A stretch of DNA of 35,979 bases from Lentisphaeria bacterium (GTDB taxonomy: Bacteria > Verrucomicrobiota > Lentisphaeria > Victivallales > Victivallaceae), in assembly GCA_017457065.1 (NCBI GenBank), contig JAFTIE010000071.1, positions 1 to 35,979 on the forward strand. Direction: 5' to 3'. Made by a program: the position numbers and the translations under genes. A model generated the notes under the pieces. It made no database searches. It saw nothing but the letters and a program-made list of their open reading frames with translations, and was not told where the DNA came from. Below, in pieces: positions 16,703 to 26,056 of the stretch; within the stretch, counting starts at the first letter, position 1; every line of letters starts with the position of its first letter.

Positions 16703-18712
16703 TCATATTTGAAGATTGGAGTTTATCTGAACCTTTATGATTTTCATAGCAAAGGGCGCAACTTCTGCGTAAAGTTTGCTTTTTTCCACACGGCAGGAAC
16801 AGGAAACAGGATAGAGCTCTTCAGCAGCACTGCACTCCCCCCTGAAAGCAAGTTCCCCCTGCCAGGGAGTGCTTCCGGGGTTGATCAACTGAAGCAAAAG
16901 CGTTCCATCGTCACAGCAATTGACGGAAACACTCAAGATCCCTTGAGCATCAAAGTCGACCGGCAGCTGCTTTTTGACCTCTTCCCCTATGACCTTGCCC
17001 CAAACAGGAAGGATGACAGGAACGGAGATCTCCTGTCCCAGAGGAATGGTGCAGAAAAGAACTTTTCCTTTGCCATAGGGGACAGAACAGATGATGGGGA
17101 TGTGGTCTTCATTTTCCGCCAGCACCTCTCCTGCTTCAGGCAATCTGACTTTGGTGTAGCTGTAGCGGAACCCGTCTGAACTTCCGGAACCATCCGCCAT
17201 GAGAATACGCCCGTAATCCCAGTCACAGTTGAGAGCCGGCAGTGTGACAATGCCGAGCTTTTCTCTTGCAGAAGCATCCAGCTTGTCAATGGTGGTCGCA
17301 AGAGTACCGCCGGAAGAAACAAAGGTGTCAAAAATATGCTCAGGAAGTTTGACACTGCCTGCGGTAATAATGACCTTATACTCATTGAGAAACTCCGCCG
17401 GAGCATTTTCCCAGATGGTATCCAGGGCGTCACCGTAGGGAGTAGGCGTAAAAAAGCCGATTTCCACATGGCGCATATCTTCGTTTCTTTCAAGGGCTTT
17501 TCTGAATTCCTTGCGGGTGGCTCCCCCTGTAGCGGGAGAAAGGTATTTATCCGTACCGTTGGTACAGCCGTGGCCCGGGAAAAAGAGTTCGTAGACACCA
17601 CCGATATTGGCATCAACTGCCGTAAAAGGAATACGGTTGCCCCAGACATAGGGCCGGGGCATACCCTGTTCATAGCCGTTTTTGTAGTCGATCATCACTG
17701 CGGCGGGAATGACAGGAGTTCCCCGGTCAACTCCGGAACGCAAGGTGAAGTCGGCAAACCGTTTGGCACGGCGGCCCAGCTCAGAAAGTTCAAAAGAGCC
17801 ATCCTTCTGGAAAACCCAGTGGGTGTAGTCACTGCCTTCACAAAGCAGATAGTCGGCTCCTGACATAAAAGCGTGCATCCAATGTCGTTCGGTCAGATCT
17901 TCGGAGTGTCCGCCGATCCTTGTACCTTTTGTATTGTACCAGGTACACTGATTGAAGTGAGCTTCATGGGTGGAGTAATCGACTCCCCAGCGGGATTTCC
18001 GTCCGAACTGCTTCCATGCTCCCCGCAAGACCCCCATGGAGATCTGCATGTTGAGAGAGGTTCCCAGCCCCCGTTCGATTTCCACATTGGGATACTCCCA
18101 TTCAAAATAGTAGGGAATGGCAAAACGGCAGGCCCCGTGGATCATGGCATTGATATCACGCAGTGTCAGGTTGCGTTTTTTCAGTATCTCAAAGAATCTG
18201 CCCACGTCGCTGTACAGACCGGTGTAGTTGAAGCAGCTGCTTTTGAAAAACTCATAAGCCTCTTCCCGGGAGCGGAAAAAGTGATCCGGCCACCGGCAGC
18301 AGGAATCGACCTCGCCAATGACACACAGCATCACTTTGCCCGGATGTGCAAGGGCGTAATCAATGGCTGTGTTGAAATAATTTTCGGCGAACTCTTCATA
18401 AGAGATACCCAACTCCTGATTTTCAGGACGGTCGAAATCCCCCCTGACCCGGAGCAGATCAATGTGCACCGGCTCTTTTTCAGGATCAATGGCAGAGAGC
18501 TTTTCCGTCCGGGGCCAGAAGTTGTTGAGAATACGGAATCCGGAAAAGAGCTGCAATTCACGGGAACGCTGAAAAGTTCCCTTGGCAGGCATCCTGACAG
18601 CCAGTTCACCCAGATCCTGCCGGGGATAATCGGTCCCTCCTGTTTTCTCTTTGCGGGCAATGAGATATTCGCTCATCTGCCATATCTCACCGTAGATGTC
18701 AAATCGTTTCAT
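16703..18712 (-). CDS. glycosidase-like protein of unrecognised family, paralogue of 6750-8711
   Basis: This 669-residue protein has no signal peptide and aligns end to end with the product of 6750-8711. Shared blocks include the opening (K/R)FDI-GEI, then VHIDLLRV, GISYEEFAENYF, IGEVDSCC, YYFEWEYPNVEIERG, RGAWKQFGRK and VDYSTH. A middle segment (VIITAGSVKLPEHIFDTFVS) looks like the GATase-like domain of GH42 enzymes, followed by a C-terminal beta domain. No family name is claimed. A strong AAGGAGGA ten bases before the ATG lies inside the end of the upstream beta-helix gene, and the two genes are one base apart. Two divergent copies in one operon suggest two linkages of the same glycan. Confidence 0.75.
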   Translation of the reverse strand: MKRFDIYGEIWQMSEYLIARKEKTGGTDYPRQDLGELAVRMPAKGTFQRSRELQLFSGFRILNNFWPRTEKLSAIDPEKEPVHIDLLRVRGDFDRPENQELGISYEEFAENYFNTAIDYALAHPGKVMLCVIGEVDSCCRWPDHFFRSREEAYEFFKSSCFNYTGLYSDVGRFFEILKKRNLTLRDINAMIHGACRFAIPYYFEWEYPNVEIERGLGTSLNMQISMGVLRGAWKQFGRKSRWGVDYSTHEAHFNQCTWYNTKGTRIGGHSEDLTERHWMHAFMSGADYLLCEGSDYTHWVFQKDGSFELSELGRRAKRFADFTLRSGVDRGTPVIPAAVMIDYKNGYEQGMPRPYVWGNRIPFTAVDANIGGVYELFFPGHGCTNGTDKYLSPATGGATRKEFRKALERNEDMRHVEIGFFTPTPYGDALDTIWENAPAEFLNEYKVIITAGSVKLPEHIFDTFVSSGGTLATTIDKLDASAREKLGIVTLPALNCDWDYGRILMADGSGSSDGFRYSYTKVRLPEAGEVLAENEDHIPIICSVPYGKGKVLFCTIPLGQEISVPVILPVWGKVIGEEVKKQLPVDFDAQGILSVSVNCCDDGTLLLQLINPGSTPWQGELAFRGECSAAEELYPVSCSCRVEKSKLYAEVAPFAMKIIKVQINSNLQI

Positions 18713-18713
18713 A

Positions 18714-21700
18714 TCAGCGAACTCCTCCTTTCGGGTTAAAAAGTTCTTTCTGTAAGCCTGCGCCCATTTTTACAACGGCGGGATTCTGAGCAAAGAAGTC
18801 CTTGAAATCAAGTTCTTTGTATTTGCCATTGACAAGGTGCATTTCTTTGGAAAACTCTGCACAGACCTCTTTGTAATCCGCCGGATGCTTCTCTTCAAGG
18901 GTCATATACTGGTGCATGATGGGAGGCGCTTTTTTGAAGGAGGCAAGTTTTTTCACCACAGGGCATGAGGGGTTGACTGTCAGAGAAGTACCTTTGACAC
19001 CCATCAACTTCTGCAAATCAGGATAATTGAAGCGTTTGCCAAGTGTTTTCCCTCCGGCACGGCTGACCCGGAAGATCCCCTTGCCCTCTGCAGGCATGCG
19101 GGGATAGAAACAGTTATGATCTTCCCGCAGAGCCTCAAGATGATATATGCCGATCATATTCATGAAATATTTGCCGGGGATCAGGTCATAGAAAATATTT
19201 TTTATCATTGTCACCTTATCCTCCGGATGACAATGGAAATATGTCTGGACAATGGAGTTGATATAAAACACATTGTTCCGCATGACAAGCTGCGGACATA
19301 CCCAGAAGTTGCTGCCTGAAAATCCCCCCATGATCACATTGTTGGCAAAGAGGAGATCCTTTGTGTGTGAAGCGGCAATAAAGGGGGGCGTATATCCTCT
19401 CTGACTGCGCCCGTCGTAAAAGCAGCGCTGAACAGTGTTATTGCTGCCGCCGCTGATCATAACGGCTCCGTGTTCGGCTTTGTGGTGGATGTTGCGGAAA
19501 TAGAATCCGTCAAGGACCACATGAGATTTGGTATCGATATCAACACCGTTGAAAAGCACCATTTTCCCGTCGAGGATCACTTTTTCCCCGGGATAACTTC
19601 TCAAGGTGAGTTTTCTGCCCCGGTCGCCCCCGGTACGGAAACGGATCCTTTCGTTGTAAACTCCGCCTCTCACCATGACAGTATCACCGGGAGCAGCTTT
19701 CCAGAGAGCGGCATTGATAGAGTTGAGGGGGGCTTTCAAAGTGCCGGGGTTGTTTTCTTTTCCCGCAGGGGAAACATAGATGATGCGTTTGGGCGCCGCT
19801 TGGGCACGGGTGGTGAAACTCTCTATATTTGAGGAGATGACCTTGCGTTCTTTCACCATGTCGGCGGCAAAAAGTTCCATATTGCTGTGATACTCCCGGG
19901 GGGGCGTTCTTGAAAAAAGTCTGAAGTAATATTTTTTACCGGGCTTCAATCCGGTCAGCGTGGCGGTGTGATAGTTGGACGCACGGAATATGCTCCCGGT
20001 CTTGTTATTGCAATGGGGCGTTTCTCCCCAGCGCAGTTCGCTGGTGGCATTTTCAGCTGTCCACCATTCGATGTTGGCGGTAGTGTCTGAAACGCTGTGG
20101 ACAAAAGGACCTTTGACCGCTTCGGTATTATGTTTGCGAACCAGCCGGTAGGGTCCGACAGGAAGAGCATCGAAGCCTTTTCCTGCAAAATCTTCAGGAT
20201 TTTTGACGGTGAAGTCTCCCTTTTCGGGGGCGGTAAAAAGGGGTTTTGCATGAACTTTGTCAAAGTCAAAAAGTCCGCCTTTGCTGATTTTCACGGTATA
20301 AAGGTTGCTGTGACGGAATCCTGTGGCACGGGTAAAGTCGCCCTTGACGGTGAAAGCGTTATGACAGATTTCAGCACTTTTGCCTGTAACACGCAAGGGA
20401 GCGCCGAAACCGCAGCAGCTCACAAGGGCATTGTCACCTGAAACAAGGACTCCTTTTTTGAGGAAATTCACCCCTTCGATGCGGCAGTTTTTCCCGGAAA
20501 CGGTCAAGCCCCCGGTAAAAAGGGCACGCCTGCCGCTGCCGCGGGTTTTAAAGGTCACTTTGTCAGCCTTGATAACAGCCGGGAAATCATACACGCCGGG
20601 GAGCAGATAAACGGTACTTCCGGGTTTGACATTCTTCAAACTCTTCCAGGGCTTGCTGATGGAACGCCCTGAGTTGCGGTCGTTTCCTCCGGGGGAGACA
20701 AAATAGACATCTTTTCTGTCAACAAGTCCCTCCCCTATCCCCTTTGCCCCCTCCTGGGGACGGAAATCGTGGTTTTCAGGATCGGCAAAGAGAGTGTTGA
20801 AATCCGCCTTTTTCTTTTCCAGCAGATCGAGGCGCAAGCCCCCGTCTTTGGCGTAGGAGTTGTAATGACGAAACACATTGTTGGTTCCGAAACTTGAAGC
20901 AAACTGTCTTTCATTGTAGTTATTGAAACAGATGTTCCGCATGGCAGGGATACGGTCGATAGAACCTTTGACTCCGATACCGCTCTCGCCGAATGAAACG
21001 TTGTCCTCCAGACGGTTGCCGGTAATTTTGCCGCCGTAGAAACGGATCCCCAGACCGTTGGGGTGGGCGCTGAAAAAGGAACGGCAGCGCCGCAGAATGT
21101 TGCCGTGACAACTGCCCCAGACAACCAAATTGCCCCCCGAAACAGGGGCTGGTGAACCGTTGGCGTAGACGGTGGAGTCTTCGATCACAGAGTTCTGCTG
21201 CATACCGAAATGGATGCCGTTGCTGTTGAAAAAGGCTTTGCAGTTCCGGATGATCCCGTTGGTTTTACCATTGAGACGGAGTCCGTATGTATTACCGAGT
21301 GGGACGCTGTTGAAGGTGTAAAATCCTGTTGCCATAACTCCTTCAAGAGTGACGAAGGAGCTCTTGTTCATACAGAACCCGCCTCCGGTGAGCAGACTTG
21401 CAGTGTAATAGTGACGGTCAGGAGAAACGCCGTCAGAGGGTGAAATGTAAAGTTTCTTTTCTTTCTTATCGTAAAAGAATCTTCCCGGGGAAAACTCAAG
21501 TTCCGCTTTTGTTCCTCCGGGAGTCAGGATCTTGAAGGAGTCTCTTTCATTGACCGCCTGAGGTTCCTGAGGGAAATCTGTGACATAAACAAAGCGGAAC
21601 CCCGGCACGGGGGAAAAGGTGCTTTTGATCTCCCTGTCCCCCCGGATCAGCACAGAACCGGGAAATCGTGCTTTGACCACAACGGCTTTGCCGGTTGACT

Positions 21701-21929
21701 CCTCGGCAAAACTCCCTTTGACCGCTTCAAAGTATTCACCGGGACCGATGGTCAATGTATCACCGGGGCGAAGGAGTTTCACTGCCGCATTGATGGTGGC
21801 TTTGGGGGTCTTTGGTGTTCTGCCGTCATTGGCATCGGAACCGTGTTTTTCCACAAAGTAATCCGCTCCGCAAAGCAGACTTGCCGCCAGCATCGCCCAA
21901 CTTACTGTCAAACTGAAAATTTTCATCAT
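18714..21929 (-). CDS. giant secreted beta-helix protein with three pectate-lyase-like modules and an FN3 domain
   Basis: This 1071-residue exported protein has a signal peptide (MMKIFSLTVSWAMLAASLLCGA). Three modules begin with the same DUF1565-like start: YFVEKHGSDANDGRTPKTP (~residue 24), YFVSPGGNDRNSGRSISKP (~409) and IYVSPAGKENNPGTLKAP (~717). Each is followed by a PGD(T)-x-GxY strand and beta-helix turns. A purple-acid-phosphatase-type fibronectin III domain sits between the second and third modules (~605-705, ending LKPGKKYYFRLFSRTPP). Such helices typically belong to polysaccharide lyases or epimerases; catalytic residues could not be assigned. GAGGTG precedes two adjacent ATGs, and the second (21926) has the better spacing. 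It is probably the main extracellular enzyme of the operon. Confidence 0.82.
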   Translation of the reverse strand: MMKIFSLTVSWAMLAASLLCGADYFVEKHGSDANDGRTPKTPKATINAAVKLLRPGDTLTIGPGEYFEAVKGSFAEESTGKAVVVKARFPGSVLIRGDREIKSTFSPVPGFRFVYVTDFPQEPQAVNERDSFKILTPGGTKAELEFSPGRFFYDKKEKKLYISPSDGVSPDRHYYTASLLTGGGFCMNKSSFVTLEGVMATGFYTFNSVPLGNTYGLRLNGKTNGIIRNCKAFFNSNGIHFGMQQNSVIEDSTVYANGSPAPVSGGNLVVWGSCHGNILRRCRSFFSAHPNGLGIRFYGGKITGNRLEDNVSFGESGIGVKGSIDRIPAMRNICFNNYNERQFASSFGTNNVFRHYNSYAKDGGLRLDLLEKKKADFNTLFADPENHDFRPQEGAKGIGEGLVDRKDVYFVSPGGNDRNSGRSISKPWKSLKNVKPGSTVYLLPGVYDFPAVIKADKVTFKTRGSGRRALFTGGLTVSGKNCRIEGVNFLKKGVLVSGDNALVSCCGFGAPLRVTGKSAEICHNAFTVKGDFTRATGFRHSNLYTVKISKGGLFDFDKVHAKPLFTAPEKGDFTVKNPEDFAGKGFDALPVGPYRLVRKHNTEAVKGPFVHSVSDTTANIEWWTAENATSELRWGETPHCNNKTGSIFRASNYHTATLTGLKPGKKYYFRLFSRTPPREYHSNMELFAADMVKERKVISSNIESFTTRAQAAPKRIIYVSPAGKENNPGTLKAPLNSINAALWKAAPGDTVMVRGGVYNERIRFRTGGDRGRKLTLRSYPGEKVILDGKMVLFNGVDIDTKSHVVLDGFYFRNIHHKAEHGAVMISGGSNNTVQRCFYDGRSQRGYTPPFIAASHTKDLLFANNVIMGGFSGSNFWVCPQLVMRNNVFYINSIVQTYFHCHPEDKVTMIKNIFYDLIPGKYFMNMIGIYHLEALREDHNCFYPRMPAEGKGIFRVSRAGGKTLGKRFNYPDLQKLMGVKGTSLTVNPSCPVVKKLASFKKAPPIMHQYMTLEEKHPADYKEVCAEFSKEMHLVNGKYKELDFKDFFAQNPAVVKMGAGLQKELFNPKGGVR

Positions 21930-21951
21930 TGCACCTCACATATTTCAATAC

Positions 21952-23850
21952 TTATTTTTCCATCAGTTCAAAGGCAGTAAATCCTTTGAAAGGCGGCACT
22001 TTGATACAACAGTATCCATCTTCAAGGGTAAAGGGGACCACCTTACGCTCTGCGCCGCAAAGGACCTTTTCCACCTTGAATCCGTCAAGCCGTACAGCGA
22101 TCTTAGCAGAATGAAGTTCTATTTCATCTTCCACAGCAAAGGCATTTCCTCTTGCTTCAGGAACATAGTTCAAAAGGCAGATAAGCCGCCTGCCGGGAGC
22201 ATCCGCCACAGAAATACGGGTGAATGAATAGAGATTTTCACTCTTGAACTGAGGAGCTGGCAGCACCTCATCAAGAAATTTTTTCAACAGATCGCGCAAA
22301 TGAAGCGCCCCTCTTTCATAGTACCCTGAAAAGATGTGTCCCGCACAGAAAAGATTTTTTCCCTTGCGAACTTCCAGAGGAAAGCCTGACTTGCCTTCCG
22401 GGGGATAATAACTGAGCGCCATGCCATTTTCAAATCCGGGGGAGCAGTAGGGCTTGATCAGAGCCCCTCCCCCCTGAGCGCCGGGAAGCAGCTCCACATT
22501 ATCGGCGCCGGAGTAGATGGAAAGCGCCATACCGGGGGCATCGAAATAAGCCGGTTCTGCAGCAGCGCCTTTGTATTCCACGCCGAAAAGTTCTCCTGCC
22601 TTCTGTGCCGTTCCGGTACCGATCCCGATAATGGAACCCTTGAAATTTCCAAGACGGGAAAGAAGGTGCTCCGGAAACTCCGTATTTTCGGGCAGGATCA
22701 CCACTTTGAAGCTGTCAAGAGAGCGCTCTCCGGCAGTGATGATGCTGAAAGGCAGTTTCAACTCTTCGAGCATCCTGACGGCGGCACGGACCGGTTTGTA
22801 AAGCTGCTGCATCTCTTCTTCTGAACTCAGCACCAGAGCGATGTCGTTATTCCGTGGGGCGTTTGTGTAGTAGTTTTCAAAACGGCGGAGTTTGGCGTAT
22901 GTTTCAGCAATAGTATCAAAGACCGGCATATCCAGATCACCTTTAGGGTTCATGTGACCGCCGATCTCCGGACGCATACCGTGCATGAGTCCGTAAAAAA
23001 GATCGTAGGAAAGACTGTTGACACTGCGCAATCCGCCGAAATCTCCCCAATCGTAAAATCTGCCGGTCATATTGAGCACAGTTTTTCCGGGACGCAGTTC
23101 CGGTGCCCAGTGGACCAGTGTGGGCAGACATTCATAGCCCCATCCGGCAGTGGGAAGACATTCGCAATCAAGGAAGGTATCGTATTTCCCTGCGTAACGG
23201 AATTGGCTGTTGCTGTTGTAAAAAAGTTCCCCCCCGGGGAAACTCTTGAACACCAGTTCACCAACGTCAGCGCAGAAATCTCTGAGGGTGTGTTCCCCCA
23301 GTTCTTCATGTGTTTTCAGTCCCAGCTCCGCAAGTTTTGCTTTGCAGTAAGGACAGTAACAGGGAAAACTGTGGACACAATCAATAAAAACCCCTGATAC
23401 ATAAGGGTACATCTGTGCCGTTTCAGCGATCATGGCTTTAAGATGTTCCCGGTAGGGGGAATTGAGACACATTCTGACGGTAAAGGGATTTGCAGGAGCA
23501 TCAGTCAGCATGGTATTGCCGTCCGCATAAACGGCTTTCCAATCGGGGTGCTGCACGGCTTCGACGCCGCTCAATCCGCCATTGAAATAGATGGCAAGTT
23601 TGATATTGTTTTTCTCACAAGCCTTTGCCACGCCGCCCACCATATCCTGCTTGAGAGCAGGGTGGACAGTTCCGATTTCAGTCGGATAATAGGCAAATCC
23701 CCGGTTGCAGCGTGCATGGATGGTCAGAAAATCAACGCCGCAGCGTTTGACCTGTTCAACAAAGGCTTCAGGATCAAAGTTCACACCGCAGTCAGAAACC
23801 TGCTCCTGGGTGTGATTGTCATAAAACAAGACATATCTGGGATCAAACAT
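21952..23850 (-). CDS. TIM-barrel glycosidase-like protein (GHL6/alpha-fucosidase-like), first gene of the operon
   Basis: This 632-residue protein has no signal peptide. The N-terminal barrel has the pattern of hypothetical glycosyl hydrolase 6 and GH29-like proteins: AFVEQVKRCGVDFLTIHARC, NIKLAIYFNGG, and VSGVFIDCVHSFPCYCPYC. The last supplies Asp157 at the nucleophile-like position, followed by three Cys in a C-x-C-x2-C pattern that could bind metal. The middle (~340-470, DIALVLSSEEEMQQLYKPVR, FKVVILPE) is a GATase-like domain as in GH42, and a beta domain ends the chain. The ribosome binding site is weak (GAGAGAA). It is divergent from the AraC regulator and heads nine minus-strand genes with gaps of at most 22 bases. 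Confidence 0.75.
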   Translation of the reverse strand: MFDPRYVLFYDNHTQEQVSDCGVNFDPEAFVEQVKRCGVDFLTIHARCNRGFAYYPTEIGTVHPALKQDMVGGVAKACEKNNIKLAIYFNGGLSGVEAVQHPDWKAVYADGNTMLTDAPANPFTVRMCLNSPYREHLKAMIAETAQMYPYVSGVFIDCVHSFPCYCPYCKAKLAELGLKTHEELGEHTLRDFCADVGELVFKSFPGGELFYNSNSQFRYAGKYDTFLDCECLPTAGWGYECLPTLVHWAPELRPGKTVLNMTGRFYDWGDFGGLRSVNSLSYDLFYGLMHGMRPEIGGHMNPKGDLDMPVFDTIAETYAKLRRFENYYTNAPRNNDIALVLSSEEEMQQLYKPVRAAVRMLEELKLPFSIITAGERSLDSFKVVILPENTEFPEHLLSRLGNFKGSIIGIGTGTAQKAGELFGVEYKGAAAEPAYFDAPGMALSIYSGADNVELLPGAQGGGALIKPYCSPGFENGMALSYYPPEGKSGFPLEVRKGKNLFCAGHIFSGYYERGALHLRDLLKKFLDEVLPAPQFKSENLYSFTRISVADAPGRRLICLLNYVPEARGNAFAVEDEIELHSAKIAVRLDGFKVEKVLCGAERKVVPFTLEDGYCCIKVPPFKGFTAFELMEK

Positions 23851-23949
23851 GAACTATTCTCTCATTATATTGGATTTGCAATTTTCACTGTACACTTGTA
23901 TATTATACCACATAATGAAGAAATATTAAATGTTGATAAAAGATAAAAT
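23851..23949. promoter_or_regulatory. divergent control region of the glycan operon and its AraC regulator
   Basis: On the plus strand TTGCAA (23876-23881) and TATATT (23899-23904), spaced 17, give a good promoter for the AraC gene. On the minus strand TATAAT (23869-23864) lies 14 bases before the 23850 start, and a second TATAAT (23907-23902) is preceded by TGTGG. Neither minus box has a good -35, as expected for an activator-dependent promoter. The palindrome GTATA-T-TATAC (23898-23908) and nearby TGTACA could be regulator contacts. Confidence 0.5.
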
Positions 23950-24744
23950 ATGTACAAAAACATCAAAGTTGATCCTCCGACGCCTTTATCCACCCGGATC
24001 ATGATCTGGGAACCGATGCAAACAGTAAAATTCTGGAACTACCCCCGGAACATCGTCCAGCACTGGCGTTTCTACATGAATGACAGTGAAGGAGCCATTC
24101 TCAACGGCGCACCTGTCCCCACGGACAAGATCCTGCTGATCCCGCCGGGACTGCTCCTTACCATCAATAACACCAAACCCTTCCGGCATTTCTACATCCA
24201 TTTTGAAACGGGACCTCTTTACAACAGTGCATCGCGTGAAGTCTACTTTTTCCCAAAAGAGGATTTCGGCACACTCACGGAGCAGCTCCGGCAGCTGACA
24301 GGGGAGGAAGATCTTGAATTTACCAGAACTCTGCTCTACTGCGCCATTTTCAGCGCTTTGCGGATGATCCCTTCTGAAAAACTCCATGTCAGAGAACAGT
24401 ACATGGACGGCCGTATCGCCGCTGCAAAAGATTATATCCACCAGCATCTCGGAGAAAAAATTGAAAATGCCGCTCTCGCCAAACGGGTGGGCATCTCGAC
24501 CAACCGTTTTATCCGTCTCTTCCGGAACGAACTGGGCGTACCGCCTCAGCTTTACCAGCAGTACCAGCGCATCCAGCAGGCGATGACCTATCTTTCAGAA
24601 CAGCAATACAGTATCGACGAGATCGCAGATCTCCTGGGCTTTGTGGACCGCTTTCATTTTTCCCGTGTATTCCGCCGGGTCGCCGGAACTCCTCCCGGAG
24701 CCTACCGCAAACGGGAAAATCCCGGCGAAAGGGAGATCGAATAA
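23950..24744 (+). CDS. AraC-family transcriptional regulator
   Basis: This 264-residue regulator has an N-terminal cupin-like sensing domain (~20-110, with FWNYPRNIVQHWRFYM and the turn PPGLLLTINNTKPFRHFYIHF). Its C-terminal double helix-turn-helix domain (~160-255) carries the family patterns ALAKRVGISTNRFIRLFRNE and IADLLGFVDRFHFSRVFRR, then AGTPPGAYRKR. AraC proteins of this layout usually activate sugar-use operons on binding a sugar. Its divergent position 99 bases from the first gene of the long operon makes that operon the likely target. No strong ribosome binding site precedes the ATG. The gene is convergent with the SGNH gene at 24827. An imperfect inverted repeat (24776-24830) lies between them. 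Confidence 0.92.
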   Translation: MYKNIKVDPPTPLSTRIMIWEPMQTVKFWNYPRNIVQHWRFYMNDSEGAILNGAPVPTDKILLIPPGLLLTINNTKPFRHFYIHFETGPLYNSASREVYFFPKEDFGTLTEQLRQLTGEEDLEFTRTLLYCAIFSALRMIPSEKLHVREQYMDGRIAAAKDYIHQHLGEKIENAALAKRVGISTNRFIRLFRNELGVPPQLYQQYQRIQQAMTYLSEQQYSIDEIADLLGFVDRFHFSRVFRRVAGTPPGAYRKRENPGEREIE

Positions 24745-24826
24745 AAAATCCCCCCCGCGATCAAACCACTCATCTCTGACCGGCAGAACCATTGCATTAC
24801 CGGAAATGATTTTTAAATCTCTGCCG

Positions 24827-26020
24827 TCAGTTGCTTTTGCCTTCCCGGACAATAAGCCAACTGGCAATAGCATCGCCGAGCTGATATCCTCCTTCACGGG
24901 TGGGATGGAGACCGTTGTTGAAGCGAATGACGCTCCGGGAGGAACGGGCGTGGGCTTTCGTTTCGATGGTGACGTAGCTGTTGACCGGATCTATCGCCTG
25001 ATGGATCGGCACGATCATTATACGCTCATCGCCGAGTTTTCTGACAAGTTCAGTCAGTTCACGGTTGTAACGATTGGCATTCCGCCGGTATTGATAACGG
25101 GACTGCATACAATTATAATTTGCCCCGAATCCATCCTGACCGCAGCCGAGGGGACAGGTGGTCACACCGATGACCGCTTGAGGTGCAAGTTTACGCAGCT
25201 CAGCAAGAAGTTTTGAGGCATTCTCCATCACTTGAGCAACTTTAGCGTCGATCTCCTCCGGACGGGGCATAAAAATATCGTTCCCGCCCAATTCGATCAC
25301 AATATAATCCGGAGCCTTACCGCCGTTGATTTTTTCAAGCCATCCGGGCAAGTCTGCTGTCACCTTGCCATCCACAAGCTTCAGCAGAGGACTGCGCAAT
25401 CTGTAAGCGTTTGACTTTGGCGTATCCACGATCCCGAGGGCACGCATCTGCTCTGCTTCAGCTTCATTCTGCACATCGGGAAGTTCTTCGGCGCTGTAAA
25501 GCCAGCGGTTCAGGAAGCAGTGCCAGCTGAAACCGCCGTAACCGTCGTGCATCGCTTCGCCGGGACCGGCTGTTGCCCCGGCTCTGCTGTGACTGCCGAC
25601 GGGAGTGTAGTTGACAAAGCCGTATTCCTGCATCACTTTCAGCATGTGATCGGGATAACGGCATCCGACGCCGGAGTCTGCCAACAGAGAGAGGGTGAAT
25701 TTGCGTTCCGGATTTGCGGCTTCTGAGGCAACAACGACCTTGCATTGGGCTGTAAGGAGCTTTCCATAATCGTTTATCACGCTCAATTCCAGATCAAACT
25801 CTGCTCCGGCATCACTTTTTTCCGGAGTCCAGAACCAGCGGTGTTCCCCCTGAGTCCCCCGGTCGCAGCGGACCTCACAGGTGTAATTTCTGTAAACGGC
25901 AGTATCAAGAACATTTTCAAAGTAGATATTGCACTCGATACCGGGAACGGCATAAATTATTTCCGGCAATCCCAGTTTCAGGAAAGGGGGAATAAGGACA
26001 TTAGCGGCGGTATTTTCCAT
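24827..26020 (-). CDS. SGNH/GDSL hydrolase-like protein with altered catalytic motif
   Basis: This 397-residue protein has an N-terminal beta domain (~1-110) and an SGNH hydrolase domain. Block I reads LLADSGV (Ser conserved, Gly-Asp replaced by Ala-Asp). Block II lies in GSHSRAGATAGPGEAMHDG. Block III is GGND. Block V reads NGLHPTREGG, so the position normally Asp in D-x-x-H is Asn. This may lower activity or shift the acid to another residue. No signal peptide is seen. GAGGAG lies 11 bases before the ATG. A MITE begins 37 bases upstream of the start codon, so the promoter lies in or beyond it. A carbohydrate esterase role is suggested by the neighbourhood. Confidence 0.8.
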   Translation of the reverse strand: MENTAANVLIPPFLKLGLPEIIYAVPGIECNIYFENVLDTAVYRNYTCEVRCDRGTQGEHRWFWTPEKSDAGAEFDLELSVINDYGKLLTAQCKVVVASEAANPERKFTLSLLADSGVGCRYPDHMLKVMQEYGFVNYTPVGSHSRAGATAGPGEAMHDGYGGFSWHCFLNRWLYSAEELPDVQNEAEAEQMRALGIVDTPKSNAYRLRSPLLKLVDGKVTADLPGWLEKINGGKAPDYIVIELGGNDIFMPRPEEIDAKVAQVMENASKLLAELRKLAPQAVIGVTTCPLGCGQDGFGANYNCMQSRYQYRRNANRYNRELTELVRKLGDERIMIVPIHQAIDPVNSYVTIETKAHARSSRSVIRFNNGLHPTREGGYQLGDAIASWLIVREGKSN

Positions 26021-26056
26021 TTTACATCAAACTCCTCTCAGATATTTGTTTCATTT

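Noticed and set aside
24776-24830. Inverted repeat CTGA(C)CGGCAGA / TCTGCCGTCAG between the convergent AraC and SGNH genes, considered as a terminator
   Set aside because: The loop is ~30 bases, one arm enters the SGNH coding end, and no T-tract follows on either strand.
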